Shown: positions 16,010 through 26,338, counted from the stretch's first letter. The stretch: DNA of 64,000 nt from UBA1479 sp038109305 (GCA_038109305.1 JAYNIR010000007.1:68427-132426); one strand, 5' to 3'. Translations and numbers: made by a program. The notes: a model not told the origin generated them from the letters alone.

Positions 16010-17452
16010 TCAGCGCGGCAGTTCGGTCGTGCCCATCAGGTATTCGTCAATGGCGCGGGCGCATTGCCGGCCTTCACGGATTGCCCAGACGACCAGCGAT
16101 TGGCCGCGCCGCATGTCGCCGGCGGCAAACACCTTTTCCAGCGACGTCGCGTATTTGTTGGTATCCGCCTCCACGTTGCCGCGGCCGTCCCGGTCGACGC
16201 CCAGCGCCTTCAGCATGCCTTCGTACACCGGGTGCACGAAACCCATGGCGAGCAGCACCAGATCGGCCTTCAGCTCGAATTCCGATCCCTTAACCTCGAA
16301 CATATCCGGGCCGCCGCCGTCCTTGGGCGTCCAATCGAGGCGAATGCCGTTCAGCGCGGTAACTTTGCCGTTCTTGCCGGAAAACGATTTGGTCATGACG
16401 GAAAAGTCGCGGCCGCACCCTTCCTGATGCGACGATGAAGCCCGCATCTTCATGGGCCAATCGGGCCAGGTCAAGCCTTTGTCTTCTTTTTCGGGCGGCG
16501 CCGGCATCAGTTCAAGCTGCGTGACGGAAAGGGCGCCGTGGCGGTTGGAAGTGCCGACGCAGTCCGATCCCGTATCCCCGCCGCCGATGACGATGACGTG
16601 TTTGCCTGTCGCCATGATGCTTTCGTCGTCGGGCACGTTAGCGCCGGCGACGCGGCGATTCTGCTGGGTCAAAAATTCCATGGCGAAGTGGACGCCGTCC
16701 AGTTCGCGGCCCGGCACTGGCAGGTCGCGGGGCTGTTCCGATCCGCCGCAAAGGGCAACGGCGTCGAACCGGTCAAGCATGTCCTTGGCGTCGACGTTAA
16801 CGCCGACGAAGCTGTTGGGGCGGAATTCGACACCTTCGGCCTGCATCTGCGCCATGCGTCGGTCGATCAGGGTCTTTTCCATCTTGAAGTCGGGAATGCC
16901 CAGCCGGAGTAGACCGCCGATGGTTTCGTTCTTTTCGAACACCACGACGCGGTGGCCGGCGCGGGCCAGCTGCTGCGCGCAGGCCAGCCCCGACGGGCCG
17001 GAACCGACGACGGCGACGCGCTTGCCCGAATAGCGGGTCGGAATCAGCGGCTTGATCCAGCCTTCTTTCCAGCCGCGGTCGACCAGTGAACATTCGATGG
17101 TTTTGATGGTCACCGGCTCATCCCGGATGTTCAGGGTGCAGGCGGCCTCGCACGGCGCCGGGCAGACGCGGCCGGTAAATTCCGGGAAGTTGTTGGTGGA
17201 ATGCAGAACCTCCAGTCCTTCGCGCCATTTGCCGCGGTAAACCAGGTCGTTCCATTCCGGGATGATGTTGTTCACCGGGCAGCCGTTGTGGCAGTAGGGA
17301 ATGCCGCAGTCCATGCAGCGGGCACCCTGTTCCGACACTTCTTCGGGGCTCAGCGGCTCGACGAATTCGCGCCAATGCTTCACGCGTTCGGCGACGGGCC
17401 GGTAGCTCCGGTCGTGGCGCTCGATTTCCATAAATCCCGTGGCTTTGCCCAT
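16010..17452 (-). CDS. gltD: Glutamate synthase small (beta) subunit
   Basis: A 480-residue FAD/NADPH and Fe-S subunit that supplies electrons to GltB for glutamate synthesis. The N-terminus has the ferredoxin-like Cys motifs CMDCGIPYCHNGCPVNN and CPAPCEAACTLN. The first nucleotide loop is VGSGPSGLACAQQLARAG, and the second is VIGGGDTGSDCVGTSNRHG. The C-terminus includes FAAGDMRRGQSLVVWAI. Length is normal. It begins 35 bp after gltB, consistent with a gltBD operon. Confidence 0.97.
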   Translation of the reverse strand: MGKATGFMEIERHDRSYRPVAERVKHWREFVEPLSPEEVSEQGARCMDCGIPYCHNGCPVNNIIPEWNDLVYRGKWREGLEVLHSTNNFPEFTGRVCPAPCEAACTLNIRDEPVTIKTIECSLVDRGWKEGWIKPLIPTRYSGKRVAVVGSGPSGLACAQQLARAGHRVVVFEKNETIGGLLRLGIPDFKMEKTLIDRRMAQMQAEGVEFRPNSFVGVNVDAKDMLDRFDAVALCGGSEQPRDLPVPGRELDGVHFAMEFLTQQNRRVAGANVPDDESIMATGKHVIVIGGGDTGSDCVGTSNRHGALSVTQLELMPAPPEKEDKGLTWPDWPMKMRASSSHQEGCGRDFSVMTKSFSGKNGKVTALNGIRLDWTPKDGGGPDMFEVKGSEFELKADLVLLAMGFVHPVYEGMLKALGVDRDGRGNVEADTNKYATSLEKVFAAGDMRRGQSLVVWAIREGRQCARAIDEYLMGTTELPR

Positions 17453-17487
17453 GGTCGTCTTTCCTGGTGTCGGTTGTTGCGCGCGGG

Positions 17488-20400
17488 TTATTCGCCGGCC
17501 AGCGCTGGGGCCGCATCCATCACCTGGCGTTCCTGCATTTCGCGAAGCGCCCTGCGGTAATCGACCGGCACGACCTTGACGAACTTGGTCAGGGTCTCAT
17601 CCCAATTGTCGAGGATGTTCTTAGCGATGGTCGAGCCGGTGTAACGGTGATGGTTTTCGATCAGGTCTTTGAGCCGCCGGGCGTCAAAGCGCATGGGGTC
17701 CGACGTGACGTCGGCGCGGCCGTCGTCGGCCTCCTTGGGATCGATGCGTTCGAGTTCGACCATGCCCTGGTTGCAGAACTGATCGAACACGTTATCCGTA
17801 TCCAGCACATAGGCGATGCCGCCCGACATGCCGGCGGCGAAGTTACGCCCGGTCGCACCCAGCACCACGACCGTGCCGCCGGTCATGTACTCGCAACCGT
17901 GATCGCCCAGGCCCTCGACGACGGCGGTGGCGCCCGAGTTGCGGACGCCGAACCGTTCGCCGGCGATGCCCTGGAAATAGCACTCGCCCGAGATCGCGCC
18001 GTAAAGCACGGTGTTGCCGATGATGATGTTGTCTTCCGGCACCAGTTTGCTGTCCGGGTGCGGGTAGATGGCGATGCGTCCGCCGGAAAGCCCCTTGCCG
18101 ACATAGTCGTTGGCGTCGCCCGCCAGTTCGAACGACACGCCGTGCGAAAGCCACGCGCCGAACGACTGCCCAGCGTTGCCCGTGAATTTCACGTGGATGG
18201 TGTCTTCCGGTAAGCCCTTGTGGCCGTACCGCTTGGCGATTTCACCCGACATCATGGCGCCGACGGTGCGGTTGATGTTGCGGATCGGAAATTCAAGCGA
18301 GACCGGCTTGCCGCCTTCGATGGCGCCTTTGGCGCCTGCGATCAGCTGGTTGTCGAGCGCGCGCTCAAGCCGATGGTCCTGCGTTTCGCAGTTATAGGTG
18401 GCGACGCCGGGCGCGGCCTTGACCGGCGCCAGAAGTTTCGACAGGTCGATGCCGTGGGCCTTCCAGTGGTCAATGGCGCCGCGCGTTTCCAGCGCATCGC
18501 GGCGGCCGATCATGTCGTTGATCGTGCGGAAGCCAAGCTTGGCCATGATCTCGCGCACTTCCTCGGCTATGAAGGTGAAAAAGTTGACGACGTGTTCGGG
18601 CTCACCGGTAAAGCGCTTGCGCAGTTCCGGGTCCTGCGTCGCGACGCCGACGGGGCAGGTGTTCAGATGACATTTGCGCATCATGATGCAGCCTTCAGAA
18701 ATCAGCGCCGCCGTGGCGAAGCCGAATTCGTCCGCGCCCAGAAGCGCGCCGACGACCACGTCCCGCCCGGTGCGGAGCCCGCCGTCCACCTGCACGGCAA
18801 TGCGTCCGCGAAGCGCGTTCATCACCAGCGTCTGGTGGGTTTCGGCAAGGCCCAGTTCCCACGGGCCGCCGGCGTTCAGGATCGACGTGATGGGGCTGGC
18901 GCCGGTGCCGCCGTCGTGGCCGGAAATAGTCACGTGGTCGGAATACGCCTTGGAGACGCCCGCAGCTACGGTGCCGACGCCGACTTCCGACACCAGCTTC
19001 ACCGAAATCCGCGCGTTCGGGTTGACGTTTTTCAGGTCGTGGATCAGCTGCGCCAGATCTTCGATGGAATAGATGTCGTGGTGCGGCGGCGGCGAAATCA
19101 GACCGACGCCCGGCGTCGAATGGCGCACCCGGGCGATCCAGTCGTCGACCTTGTGGCCGGGCAGCTGGCCGCCTTCGCCGGGCTTGGCGCCCTGGGCCAT
19201 TTTGATCTGGATATCGTCGGACTGGGACAGGTATTCCGTCGTCACGCCGAAACGGCCGGACGCAACCTGCTTGATGCGCGACCGCATGCTGTCGCCGTTG
19301 GGCAACGGCTGATAGCGAATTTCATCTTCGCCGCCTTCGCCCGTGTTGGACCGGCCGCCCAACCGGTTCATGGCGATGGCCAGCGTCGTGTGCGCCTCCC
19401 ACGAAATGGACCCGAAGGACATGGCGCCGGTGGCGAACCGCTTGACGATTTCGGATGCCGGTTCGACCTCGTCGATCGGCACCGGCTTGCCAACCGGCTT
19501 CAGGTCCAACAGGCCGCGCAGGTTTTTCAGCTTCTGCGTCTGGTCGTTGACCTTGGCCGTATAGGCCTTGAACTGCTTGTAGTTGCCGGACCGGACCGCG
19601 TGCTGCAGCGTGCCGATGGTTTCGGGCGTCCACACGTGTTCTTCGCCGCGGACGCGGAAGGCCAGGTCGCCGCCGACATCCAGGTCGTTTTTATAAAGCG
19701 GCGCATCGCCGAAGGCGAGGTCGTGGCGACGTTCGGTTTCTTCGGCGATCTCGTTGATGCCGACGCCTTCGACCTTGGTCGCCGTCTTGGTGAAATACGC
19801 GTCGATGAACGCCTGGCTCAAGCCCACCGCGTCGAAAATCTGCGCGCCGCAATAGGACTGGTAGGTCGAGATGCCCATCTTGGACATGACCTTAAGGATG
19901 CCCTTCTTGATCGCCTTGATGTAATGACCGTGGGCGTCAAATTCGGTGATCCCGCCGCGGCGTTCGGAAACTACGTGGGAAATCGTGTCGAACGCCAGGT
20001 AGGGGTTGACCGCTTCGGCGCCGTAACCGGCCAACAGGCAGAAGTCATGCACCCGCCGCGCCTCGCCGGTTTCGACGACCAGGCCGACCTCGGTCCGGAG
20101 CCCCTGGCGGATCAGGTGATGATGCACCGAGCCCGTCGCCAGCAACGCCGGGATCGCCACGTTGGCTTCGTCCAGGCCCCGGTCGGACAGGATGATGATG
20201 TTGTATCCACGGTCGCGGACGACTTCTTCCGCCTCACGGCAGATGCGGTCGACGGCCTGCGCCATGGTCTGGCGGTCGGGTCCTGCGTTGGGGTAACAGA
20301 TGTCCAGCGTGTAGGTGCGGAATTCGCCGTCGACATGGTTTTCGATGCGGCGGATGCGCTCCAAGTCCGTGTTGGACAACACCGGATGATCAACCTCAAG

Positions 20401-22113
20401 CCGCTTGTGCTGCCCACCCGACCCCAGGTCAAGCAAGTCCGGGCGCGGCCCGATGAACGACACCAGCGACATCACCAGTTCTTCGCGGATCGGGTCGATC
20501 GGCGGGTTGGTCACCTGCGCGAAGTTCTGGAAGAAATAGTCGTAAAGCATGCGCGGCTTGTCCGACAACGTCGCCAACGGGAAGTCGCGGCCCATGGATC
20601 CCACTGGGTCCTCGCCCTTGTCGGCCATTGGTTCCAGGAAGAATTTAAGGTCTTCGCGGGTATAGCCGAACGCCTGCTGCTTGTTCAGCAACGTCGCCGG
20701 ATCGGGCGCCATGGGCCCGATTTCCGCCGGCAGGTCGACCAATTGAATCTGCGTCGCGTCCAGCCACGCCTGATAAGGGTATTCGTCCGCCAGGCCGGAT
20801 TTCAGTTCTTCGTCGGAAATGATGCGGTGCTGTTCCAAATCGACCAGCAGCATCTTGCCGGGCTGCAGCCGCCATTTCTGAACGATTTTTTCTTCCGGGA
20901 TCGACAGCACGCCGACTTCCGACGCCATGACGACCAGCCCGTCGTCGGTGACGATGTAACGCGCCGGGCGCAGCCCGTTGCGGTCGAGCGTCGCGGCAAT
21001 CTGCTTGCCGTCAGTGAACGCCATGGCTGCCGGGCCGTCCCACGGCTCCATCAGCGCCGAATAATATTCGTAAAACGCGCGGCGCTTGGGATCCATCAGC
21101 GGGTTGTCTTTCCACGCTTCGGGAATCATCAGCATCATCGCGTGGGACAGCGAATAGCCGCCCATGACCAGAAGTTCCAACGCGTTGTCGAACGTAGCTG
21201 AGTCCGACGATCCGTCGCCGATCAGCGGCCACAGTTTTTCCAGGTCGTCGCCCAGCACTTTTGAATGCATGTTGTGGCGGCGCGCGTTCATCCAGTTGAC
21301 GTTGCCGCGCAGCGTGTTGATTTCGCCGTTGTGGCAGAGGAAGCGGAACGGCTGCGCCAACCGCCAGCTGGGAAACGTGTTGGTCGAAAACCGCTGGTGG
21401 AACAGCGCCATGGACGTGGCGAAATCCGGGTCCTGGAAGTCGACGTAATATTTCGACAGGTTGGGCGCCAGCACCATGCCCTTGAACACGATGGTCCGCG
21501 CGTTCAGCGACGGGATGTAAAAGTTTTCCCAGGCGCCGTCGTCCTTGTCCCAGAGCATGTGATGGGCCTGCTTGCGGATGACGTATAGCTTGCGCTGAAA
21601 CGTGGCTTCGTCCGGCGTGTCCTTGCCGCGCCCGATCATTACCTGGCGGATCACCGGTTCCGCCGGCTTGACGCTCTCGCCGAGGACCGAATTATCGGTC
21701 GGCACGTCGCGCCAGCCGAGCAAGACTTGCCCTTCCTGCTTGGTCGCCCGGTCGATGGCGGCGATGGCTAGGTCGCGCTGCTTGTGCTGACGCGGCAGGA
21801 AGATCATGCCGACGGCGTAGTCGCCTTGGGCCGGCACGTCGACGCCCTGGGCGCCGAATACCTTGCGCATGAAGGCCTCGGGCGTCTGAATCAAGATGCC
21901 GGCGCCGTCGCCCGCCATGGGGTCGGCGCCGATGGCGCCCCGGTGGTCCAGGTGTTCGACGATCTCCAACGCCTGGTGGACGATCTCATGGCGCGGCACG
22001 TTGTTAATGTCGGCCATAAAGCCGAAACCACATGCATCATGCTCAGTTGCAGGGTCGTACATCCCCTCTGCAATGGGCAGTCCATAACCGTTGCGCCGTG
22101 AGTGCTCGCTCAT
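17488..22113 (-). CDS. gltB: Glutamate synthase large (alpha) subunit
   Basis: A 1541-residue enzyme that takes the amide nitrogen of glutamine and makes two glutamates from 2-oxoglutarate. Domains in order: N-terminal glutaminase with predicted mature Cys1 at Cys28 (DACGFGF), so a 27-residue propeptide; a central domain; the FMN/3Fe-4S synthase barrel (AHTTLAIAMNRLGGRSNTG, GHDGGTGASP, CHLNTCPVGVATQ); and a C-terminal beta-helix with repeated G-x-x-G motifs. The start at ATG 22113 has AGGA at good spacing. An in-frame ATG at 22161 would lengthen the propeptide by 16 residues. gltD follows. Confidence 0.97.
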   Translation of the reverse strand: MSEHSRRNGYGLPIAEGMYDPATEHDACGFGFMADINNVPRHEIVHQALEIVEHLDHRGAIGADPMAGDGAGILIQTPEAFMRKVFGAQGVDVPAQGDYAVGMIFLPRQHKQRDLAIAAIDRATKQEGQVLLGWRDVPTDNSVLGESVKPAEPVIRQVMIGRGKDTPDEATFQRKLYVIRKQAHHMLWDKDDGAWENFYIPSLNARTIVFKGMVLAPNLSKYYVDFQDPDFATSMALFHQRFSTNTFPSWRLAQPFRFLCHNGEINTLRGNVNWMNARRHNMHSKVLGDDLEKLWPLIGDGSSDSATFDNALELLVMGGYSLSHAMMLMIPEAWKDNPLMDPKRRAFYEYYSALMEPWDGPAAMAFTDGKQIAATLDRNGLRPARYIVTDDGLVVMASEVGVLSIPEEKIVQKWRLQPGKMLLVDLEQHRIISDEELKSGLADEYPYQAWLDATQIQLVDLPAEIGPMAPDPATLLNKQQAFGYTREDLKFFLEPMADKGEDPVGSMGRDFPLATLSDKPRMLYDYFFQNFAQVTNPPIDPIREELVMSLVSFIGPRPDLLDLGSGGQHKRLEVDHPVLSNTDLERIRRIENHVDGEFRTYTLDICYPNAGPDRQTMAQAVDRICREAEEVVRDRGYNIIILSDRGLDEANVAIPALLATGSVHHHLIRQGLRTEVGLVVETGEARRVHDFCLLAGYGAEAVNPYLAFDTISHVVSERRGGITEFDAHGHYIKAIKKGILKVMSKMGISTYQSYCGAQIFDAVGLSQAFIDAYFTKTATKVEGVGINEIAEETERRHDLAFGDAPLYKNDLDVGGDLAFRVRGEEHVWTPETIGTLQHAVRSGNYKQFKAYTAKVNDQTQKLKNLRGLLDLKPVGKPVPIDEVEPASEIVKRFATGAMSFGSISWEAHTTLAIAMNRLGGRSNTGEGGEDEIRYQPLPNGDSMRSRIKQVASGRFGVTTEYLSQSDDIQIKMAQGAKPGEGGQLPGHKVDDWIARVRHSTPGVGLISPPPHHDIYSIEDLAQLIHDLKNVNPNARISVKLVSEVGVGTVAAGVSKAYSDHVTISGHDGGTGASPITSILNAGGPWELGLAETHQTLVMNALRGRIAVQVDGGLRTGRDVVVGALLGADEFGFATAALISEGCIMMRKCHLNTCPVGVATQDPELRKRFTGEPEHVVNFFTFIAEEVREIMAKLGFRTINDMIGRRDALETRGAIDHWKAHGIDLSKLLAPVKAAPGVATYNCETQDHRLERALDNQLIAGAKGAIEGGKPVSLEFPIRNINRTVGAMMSGEIAKRYGHKGLPEDTIHVKFTGNAGQSFGAWLSHGVSFELAGDANDYVGKGLSGGRIAIYPHPDSKLVPEDNIIIGNTVLYGAISGECYFQGIAGERFGVRNSGATAVVEGLGDHGCEYMTGGTVVVLGATGRNFAAGMSGGIAYVLDTDNVFDQFCNQGMVELERIDPKEADDGRADVTSDPMRFDARRLKDLIENHHRYTGSTIAKNILDNWDETLTKFVKVVPVDYRRALREMQERQVMDAAPALAGE

Positions 22114-22220
22114 GCGTGGCAATCCTGAAACAGAGTTATTTGAAGACACTTTAGATAGCAATCCATCGCCCCGACGCCAAATAAAAACAGGCGCAAAGCC
22201 CTTAAAAAATATGGATTTAT

Positions 22221-22247
22221 GCCCGTTTCGGTCCTTCTTGAACGGGC
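22221..22247. promoter_or_regulatory. Inverted repeat in gltB-uppP intergenic region
   Basis: Perfect 7-bp arms GCCCGTT (22221-22227) and AACGGGC (22241-22247) flank a 13-base loop, between the divergently oriented gltB and uppP genes. It lies 6 bases from a second, tighter palindrome. It could be a regulator site or part of a transcript hairpin; the sequence does not decide. Confidence 0.35.
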
Positions 22248-22252
22248 GTTTG

Positions 22253-22271
22253 AATGGTCACAATGACCATT
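22253..22271. promoter_or_regulatory. 19-bp perfect palindrome, candidate operator upstream of gltB/uppP
   Basis: AATGGTCACAATGACCATT has perfect 8-bp arms around a 3-base centre. It lies 140 bp upstream of the gltB start and 61 bp upstream of the uppP start, where a dimeric regulator would be expected to bind. The pattern has the shape of a dimeric helix-turn-helix operator. No specific regulator can be named. Confidence 0.5.
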
Positions 22272-22331
22272 CCGCCCCTTGGCAGCGGTAGGGTGATGGT
22301 CTAGAAGGCGTAAGTGTCGTAGGAGAGCCAA

Positions 22332-23138
22332 TTGCCGACACTACATCTTGCGATTTTGGCCCTTGTGCAGGGGATTACGGAATTTCTCCCGGTCTCTTCC
22401 TCGGGCCACTTGGTCCTGGTGCCCCGGTTTCTCGGCTGGCCCGATCAGGGGCTGGTCATGGACGTGGCCGTCCATGTTGGGACGCTGGGCGCCGTGCTGA
22501 TCTATTTCGCGTCCGACATCTGGGCCATGGCCGTGGGGATGACCCGCGCGCTCTGCGGCCGCCGCGATCAGGGCGGCAAGCTGGCGGGCCTCGTCATCGT
22601 CGCGACCCTGCCGGTGATCGGCGCCGGGTTCGCGCTCAACCATTACATGCCCGTGGGGTTTCGCGGGCTCGAGGTCATCGCTTGGGCGACCTTGGGCGGC
22701 GGCGTGTTGCTTTATATCGCCGATCAGGTCGGCATGACGCTCCGCCGCATGGAACATCTGCTACTGTCCGACGCCATCGTCATAGGCATCGCCCAGGCGC
22801 TGGCGCTGGTTCCGGGCACGTCGCGTTCGGGCATCACCATGACGGCGGCGCGGGTTCTGGGGATGGAGCGGCGGGACGCCGCCCGGTTTTCCATGCTGCT
22901 GTCGATTCCGGCGATCTTGGGCGCCGGCACCTTGAAGGGGTGGGAACTTTATAAATCCGGCAACGCGCAACTGACGGTGGACGCCTTCATGGCGGCAGGG
23001 CTGGCTTTTGTCGCGGCGCTGATCGCCGTCGCGCTCATGATGGCCTGGCTCAAGCGCGCCAGCTTCACCCCCTTCGTCCTTTACCGGATCGCGCTCGGCG
23101 GGGTTCTGCTGGCTGTCGTTTACGGCTACGCGGGGTAG
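22332..23138 (+). CDS. uppP: Undecaprenyl-diphosphatase UppP (BacA)
   Basis: UppP recycles the cell-wall lipid carrier by removing one phosphate from undecaprenyl diphosphate. This polytopic 268-residue membrane protein has the family motifs QGITEFLPVSSSGHL near the N-terminus and VPGTSRSGITMTAA in the second half, which hold the catalytic Glu, His, Ser and Arg. The start appears to be TTG 22332, with AGGAGA at 22321-22326 five bases away. The resulting N-terminus MPTLHLAILALVQG matches the family, and no ATG or GTG fits better. It is transcribed divergently from gltB. Confidence 0.94.
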   Translation: MPTLHLAILALVQGITEFLPVSSSGHLVLVPRFLGWPDQGLVMDVAVHVGTLGAVLIYFASDIWAMAVGMTRALCGRRDQGGKLAGLVIVATLPVIGAGFALNHYMPVGFRGLEVIAWATLGGGVLLYIADQVGMTLRRMEHLLLSDAIVIGIAQALALVPGTSRSGITMTAARVLGMERRDAARFSMLLSIPAILGAGTLKGWELYKSGNAQLTVDAFMAAGLAFVAALIAVALMMAWLKRASFTPFVLYRIALGGVLLAVVYGYAG

Positions 23139-23308
23139 CGGACCGGCGAAGTGGTCCGGTTCTTGCGTCGATCGCCAACGGGCCGGCCCGATTTTGCGCC
23201 CGGAATTTGCGTCTGCAGCGGCACAATCCTCTTAAATTAATGATGAATCCGTGCGGCTCTTCGGTGCCGCGGGACTTGGTGGCAACTACCTCTGAAAGGC
23301 AGACGCCC

Positions 23309-25357
23309 GTGTTTCGCAATACGAAAATCAGCAAAAAGCTCTCCCTTTTGATCATTCAGACCGGCCTTTTGGGTGTCGGCATCGCGTCGGTCGCCATGGA
23401 AACCATCGCCGAAAAGGGGCTGGAAGAAGCTGCGGAACGCCGGCTGGTCGCGATCGCCGAGAGCCGCGAGGTGGCGCTCGGCGGGTTTCTGTCCTCGTTG
23501 GTCGAAGACCTGCATGCGGTCAGCAGCAATCCCTGCACGTTACGGGCACTCAACGCGTTCATCGCCGGGTGGGACGCCGTCGAAGGCGACAAACGGGACG
23601 TCCTGCAAAAGCGCTACATCATCGACAACCCGCATCCGACCGGGGAAAAAGACAAGCTGTTGACCATCGATGGCGATACCTCGGCCTATGGCCAAGCGCA
23701 TACGGAATCTCATCCCTGGTTCCACAATTTCCTCAAGGGCCGGGGCTATTACGACATCTTCCTTTTCGACATGAAAGGCACCCTGGTCTGCACCGTGTTC
23801 AAGGAACTGTAATACGCGACGAACGTTGAAACCGGCAAATGGAAAGACACGGACCTCGGCCACGCCTTCCGCGCGGCGCTGAAGGCTGGCAAACCCAACG
23901 CCGCCACCTTTTACGATTTCAAGCCTTACGCGCCCAGCCACGGCGCAGCGGCGGCTTTTATTCCTATCCCGATCAACGGCCCTGATGGCAAACGGGCGGG
24001 CGTCCTCGTTTATCAGATGCCCATCGACCGGATGAATGCGGTCATGCAGGTGGCCGCCGGATTGGGCAAAACCGGTGAAAGCGCCATCGTCGGCAGCGAT
24101 TTTCTGCTCCGCAGCGATCTTCGCAACGTCAAGGAATCGACGATCTTCAAAGCCAAGATGGAAGGCCCTGGCGTCAAGTCGGCGCTGGCCGGAAAGGCCG
24201 GGGTCGTTTTGGCAGACGGCAAGCTGACGGCGTTCACGCCGCTGGAATTCCAGGGCGCCAAGTGGGTCGTCATCGCCGAAGCAGACCACTCGGAAGTGCA
24301 GGCACCGGTGCGCGACCTGCTGAAGGCCGCGGCCGTCGCCGCCGTGCTGATCGGGCCCGGCGTTGCCGTTCTGGGCTGGCTCGTCGCGCGATCCATCGTT
24401 GCGCCGGTCAACCGCATGACCGCCGCCATGGCGGGTCTGGCGGACGGCAACCTGGAGATCGAGGTGCCGGAAAAAGACCGCGGCGACGAACTGGGCGACA
24501 TGGCCGCCACCGTCGACATGTTCAAACAAAACGCGTTTGAAAACAGATGCTTGGAAGAAGCGACTAAGGCCGCCGAGGCCCGCGCCGCCGCCGACATGCA
24601 GAAGTCGGCGGACACCATGGTCACCAGCGCCTAGGAAACGGAAAAACAGGCCGGCGTTGTGTCGGCGGCGGCGTAACAGGCGTCGGCCAACGTCGAAACC
24701 GTGGCCGCGTCGGCGGAAGAGCTCAATGCTTCGATCTCCGAAATCAGCAATCAGGTTTCCCGCTCCCACGAAATCGACAACCGCGCCGTCGGCGAAGGTG
24801 AAAAGGCGGGTGAGCGGATCGAAGGCCTGGTCCGCGCCGCCGAACAGAGCGGCGAGGAGGTGAAGCTAATCCAGGACATTGTCGAACAGAGCAACCTTCT
24901 GGCGCTGAACGCGACGATCGAAGCGGCCCGCGCCGGCGAAGCCGGCAAGGACTTCGCCGTGGTCGCCAGCAAGGTCAAAAACCTCGCCAGCCAAACGGCC
25001 CGCGCGACCACAGAAATCAGCCGCCAGGTCGAGGAAATCCGCAACTCGATGACCGACACCGCCGGCGCCATTCAGGGTATCAGCACCGTGATCAGCGAAA
25101 TGAACGAGATCGCGACATCCGTCGCCTCCGCCATCGAGGAACAGAGCGCCGCGACCCAGGAAATCGCCCGCAACATCGAACAGGCGGTGGGCGGAACGCA
25201 GGAAGTGTCGAGTTCCATCATGATCGTCAGCCACGCGGCCTCCGAAGCGGGCGCCTCGTCCCGGCATATCCTGGAACCGGCGGGTAACATGTCGCAGCAG
25301 GCGGGATCATTGCGCCAGGCCATGGACGCCTTCCTGGCCGAAGCGCGGGCGGCGTAA
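23309..25357 (+). pseudogene. Methyl-accepting chemotaxis protein gene with three in-frame stop codons
   Basis: One continuous frame (mod 3 = 2) from GTG 23309 to 25357 encodes a full-size chemoreceptor of about 680 residues. It is interrupted by TAA 23810-23812, TAG 24632-24634 and TAA 24674-24676. Order: TM1 (KLSLLIIQTGLLGVG), a periplasmic cache-like sensor (ESHPWFHNFLKGRGYYDIFL, then KEL-stop-YATNVETG), TM2 (AAAVAAVLIGPGVAVLGWL), HAMP with R-S-I-V-A-P-V-N-R-M, and a signalling domain with IEQSNLLALNATIEAARAGE-like sequence. There is no frameshift anywhere. Flanking the second and third stops, ETEKQAG and QASANVETVAASAEEL are the normal receptor sequence. As written the gene gives only a truncated sensor. 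Confidence 0.88.
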
Positions 25358-25387
25358 CCAAGCCTGCGCCGGTCGGGCCGTTCCGGG

Positions 25388-26338
25388 TTAGTATTTCCGG
25401 GCCGGGTCGACGGTGTTCCGTGGCGGCTTGCCGGCCTCGATCAATTGAATGTTCATAGCGATCCACGCGCTCGCCGAATGGGCCACCGTCAGGCTCGCCA
25501 CGTGCGGCGTGATGTTCACCTTTTCATGGGCCCAATAGGGATGGTCCTGGGGCAGCGGCTCCGTATGAAACACGTCCAAGGTTGCGCCCGCGATGTGTCC
25601 GCTGTCCAGCGCCGTCAGCAAATCGTCGTCAACCACGTGGCCGCCGCGTGCGCAGTTGATGACGAAGGCGCCTTTGGGCAGCGCAGCCAGGGTCTTTGCA
25701 TTGATGATGCCCGCCGTGTCCGGCGTCAGCGGCAACAGACAGACCAGGATGTCCGTACGATTTAAAAACGGGATCAGCTGATCGGCACCGACGAAGCATT
25801 CGACGCCCGAAATGGTCTTGGCCGTGCGCGCCCACCCGGCCACCTGATAATGCAACGGCACGAGCTTCCGAGCTGCGTCGCCGCCCAGTTCGCCCAGGCC
25901 CAGGATGCCGACGCGGAGCTGTTCGGCGTCCGCCTGCCGCATTTTTTTCCAGGTGTTGCCGACGGCGAACTTGGCGTAGACGCCCATTTTGCGGTGAAAG
26001 TGGATGACCCAGTAGATCACGTATTCGCTCATCCCCTGGGTCAGGCACCGATCGACCAGCCGGACGACCGGGATGTGTGTCGGCAGGTCCGGGTCCGTTG
26101 ACAGATGGTCGACCCCGGCGCCCAGCGAAAATATGGCTTTTAGGTTGGGAAGGCTTTTCAACACCCCCGGGTGCGGCTGCCACACCAGCGCGTGATCGAT
26201 CTCGGCCTTGTTGCCGGTCTCGTCCTTATCCGCGTCTTTCGACCAGAACCGGAACTCGACCCCCGGAAGGCGGTCTTCCATGGCTTCCCGCCACTGGCCG
26301 GGATTGTCGGAGGGTGACATGAAAAGGATGGCGGGCAT
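25388..26338 (-). CDS. Glyoxylate/hydroxypyruvate reductase A-like D-2-hydroxyacid dehydrogenase
   Basis: About 316 residues. The NAD(P)-binding loop is GILGLGELGGDAARKL. NCARGGHVVDDDLL and the GATLDVFHTEPLPQDHPYW segment are signatures of the GhrA branch. Catalytic Arg lies in NCARGG, and the Glu and His in the last third (TEPLP; ITPHVAS). It probably reduces glyoxylate or hydroxypyruvate with NADPH. The start is uncertain: ATG 26338 gives MPAILFMSPSDNP; ATG 26350 and TTG 26365 are also in frame and none has a clear Shine-Dalgarno. It lies downstream of the Yej transporter genes on the same strand, 110 bp away, probably a separate unit. Confidence 0.86.
   Translation of the reverse strand: MPAILFMSPSDNPGQWREAMEDRLPGVEFRFWSKDADKDETGNKAEIDHALVWQPHPGVLKSLPNLKAIFSLGAGVDHLSTDPDLPTHIPVVRLVDRCLTQGMSEYVIYWVIHFHRKMGVYAKFAVGNTWKKMRQADAEQLRVGILGLGELGGDAARKLVPLHYQVAGWARTAKTISGVECFVGADQLIPFLNRTDILVCLLPLTPDTAGIINAKTLAALPKGAFVINCARGGHVVDDDLLTALDSGHIAGATLDVFHTEPLPQDHPYWAHEKVNITPHVASLTVAHSASAWIAMNIQLIEAGKPPRNTVDPARKY

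Noticed and set aside
18220..21201. A 993-codon open frame on the plus strand
   Set aside because: Antisense to gltB; composition typical of a shadow frame; gltB is certain.
23309..25357. Stop-codon reassignment as an explanation for the MCP stops
   Set aside because: Both TAA and TAG end many intact genes in this window (for example gltD-side, rpmH, pckA), so a genome-wide code change is excluded. Local readthrough cannot be excluded.
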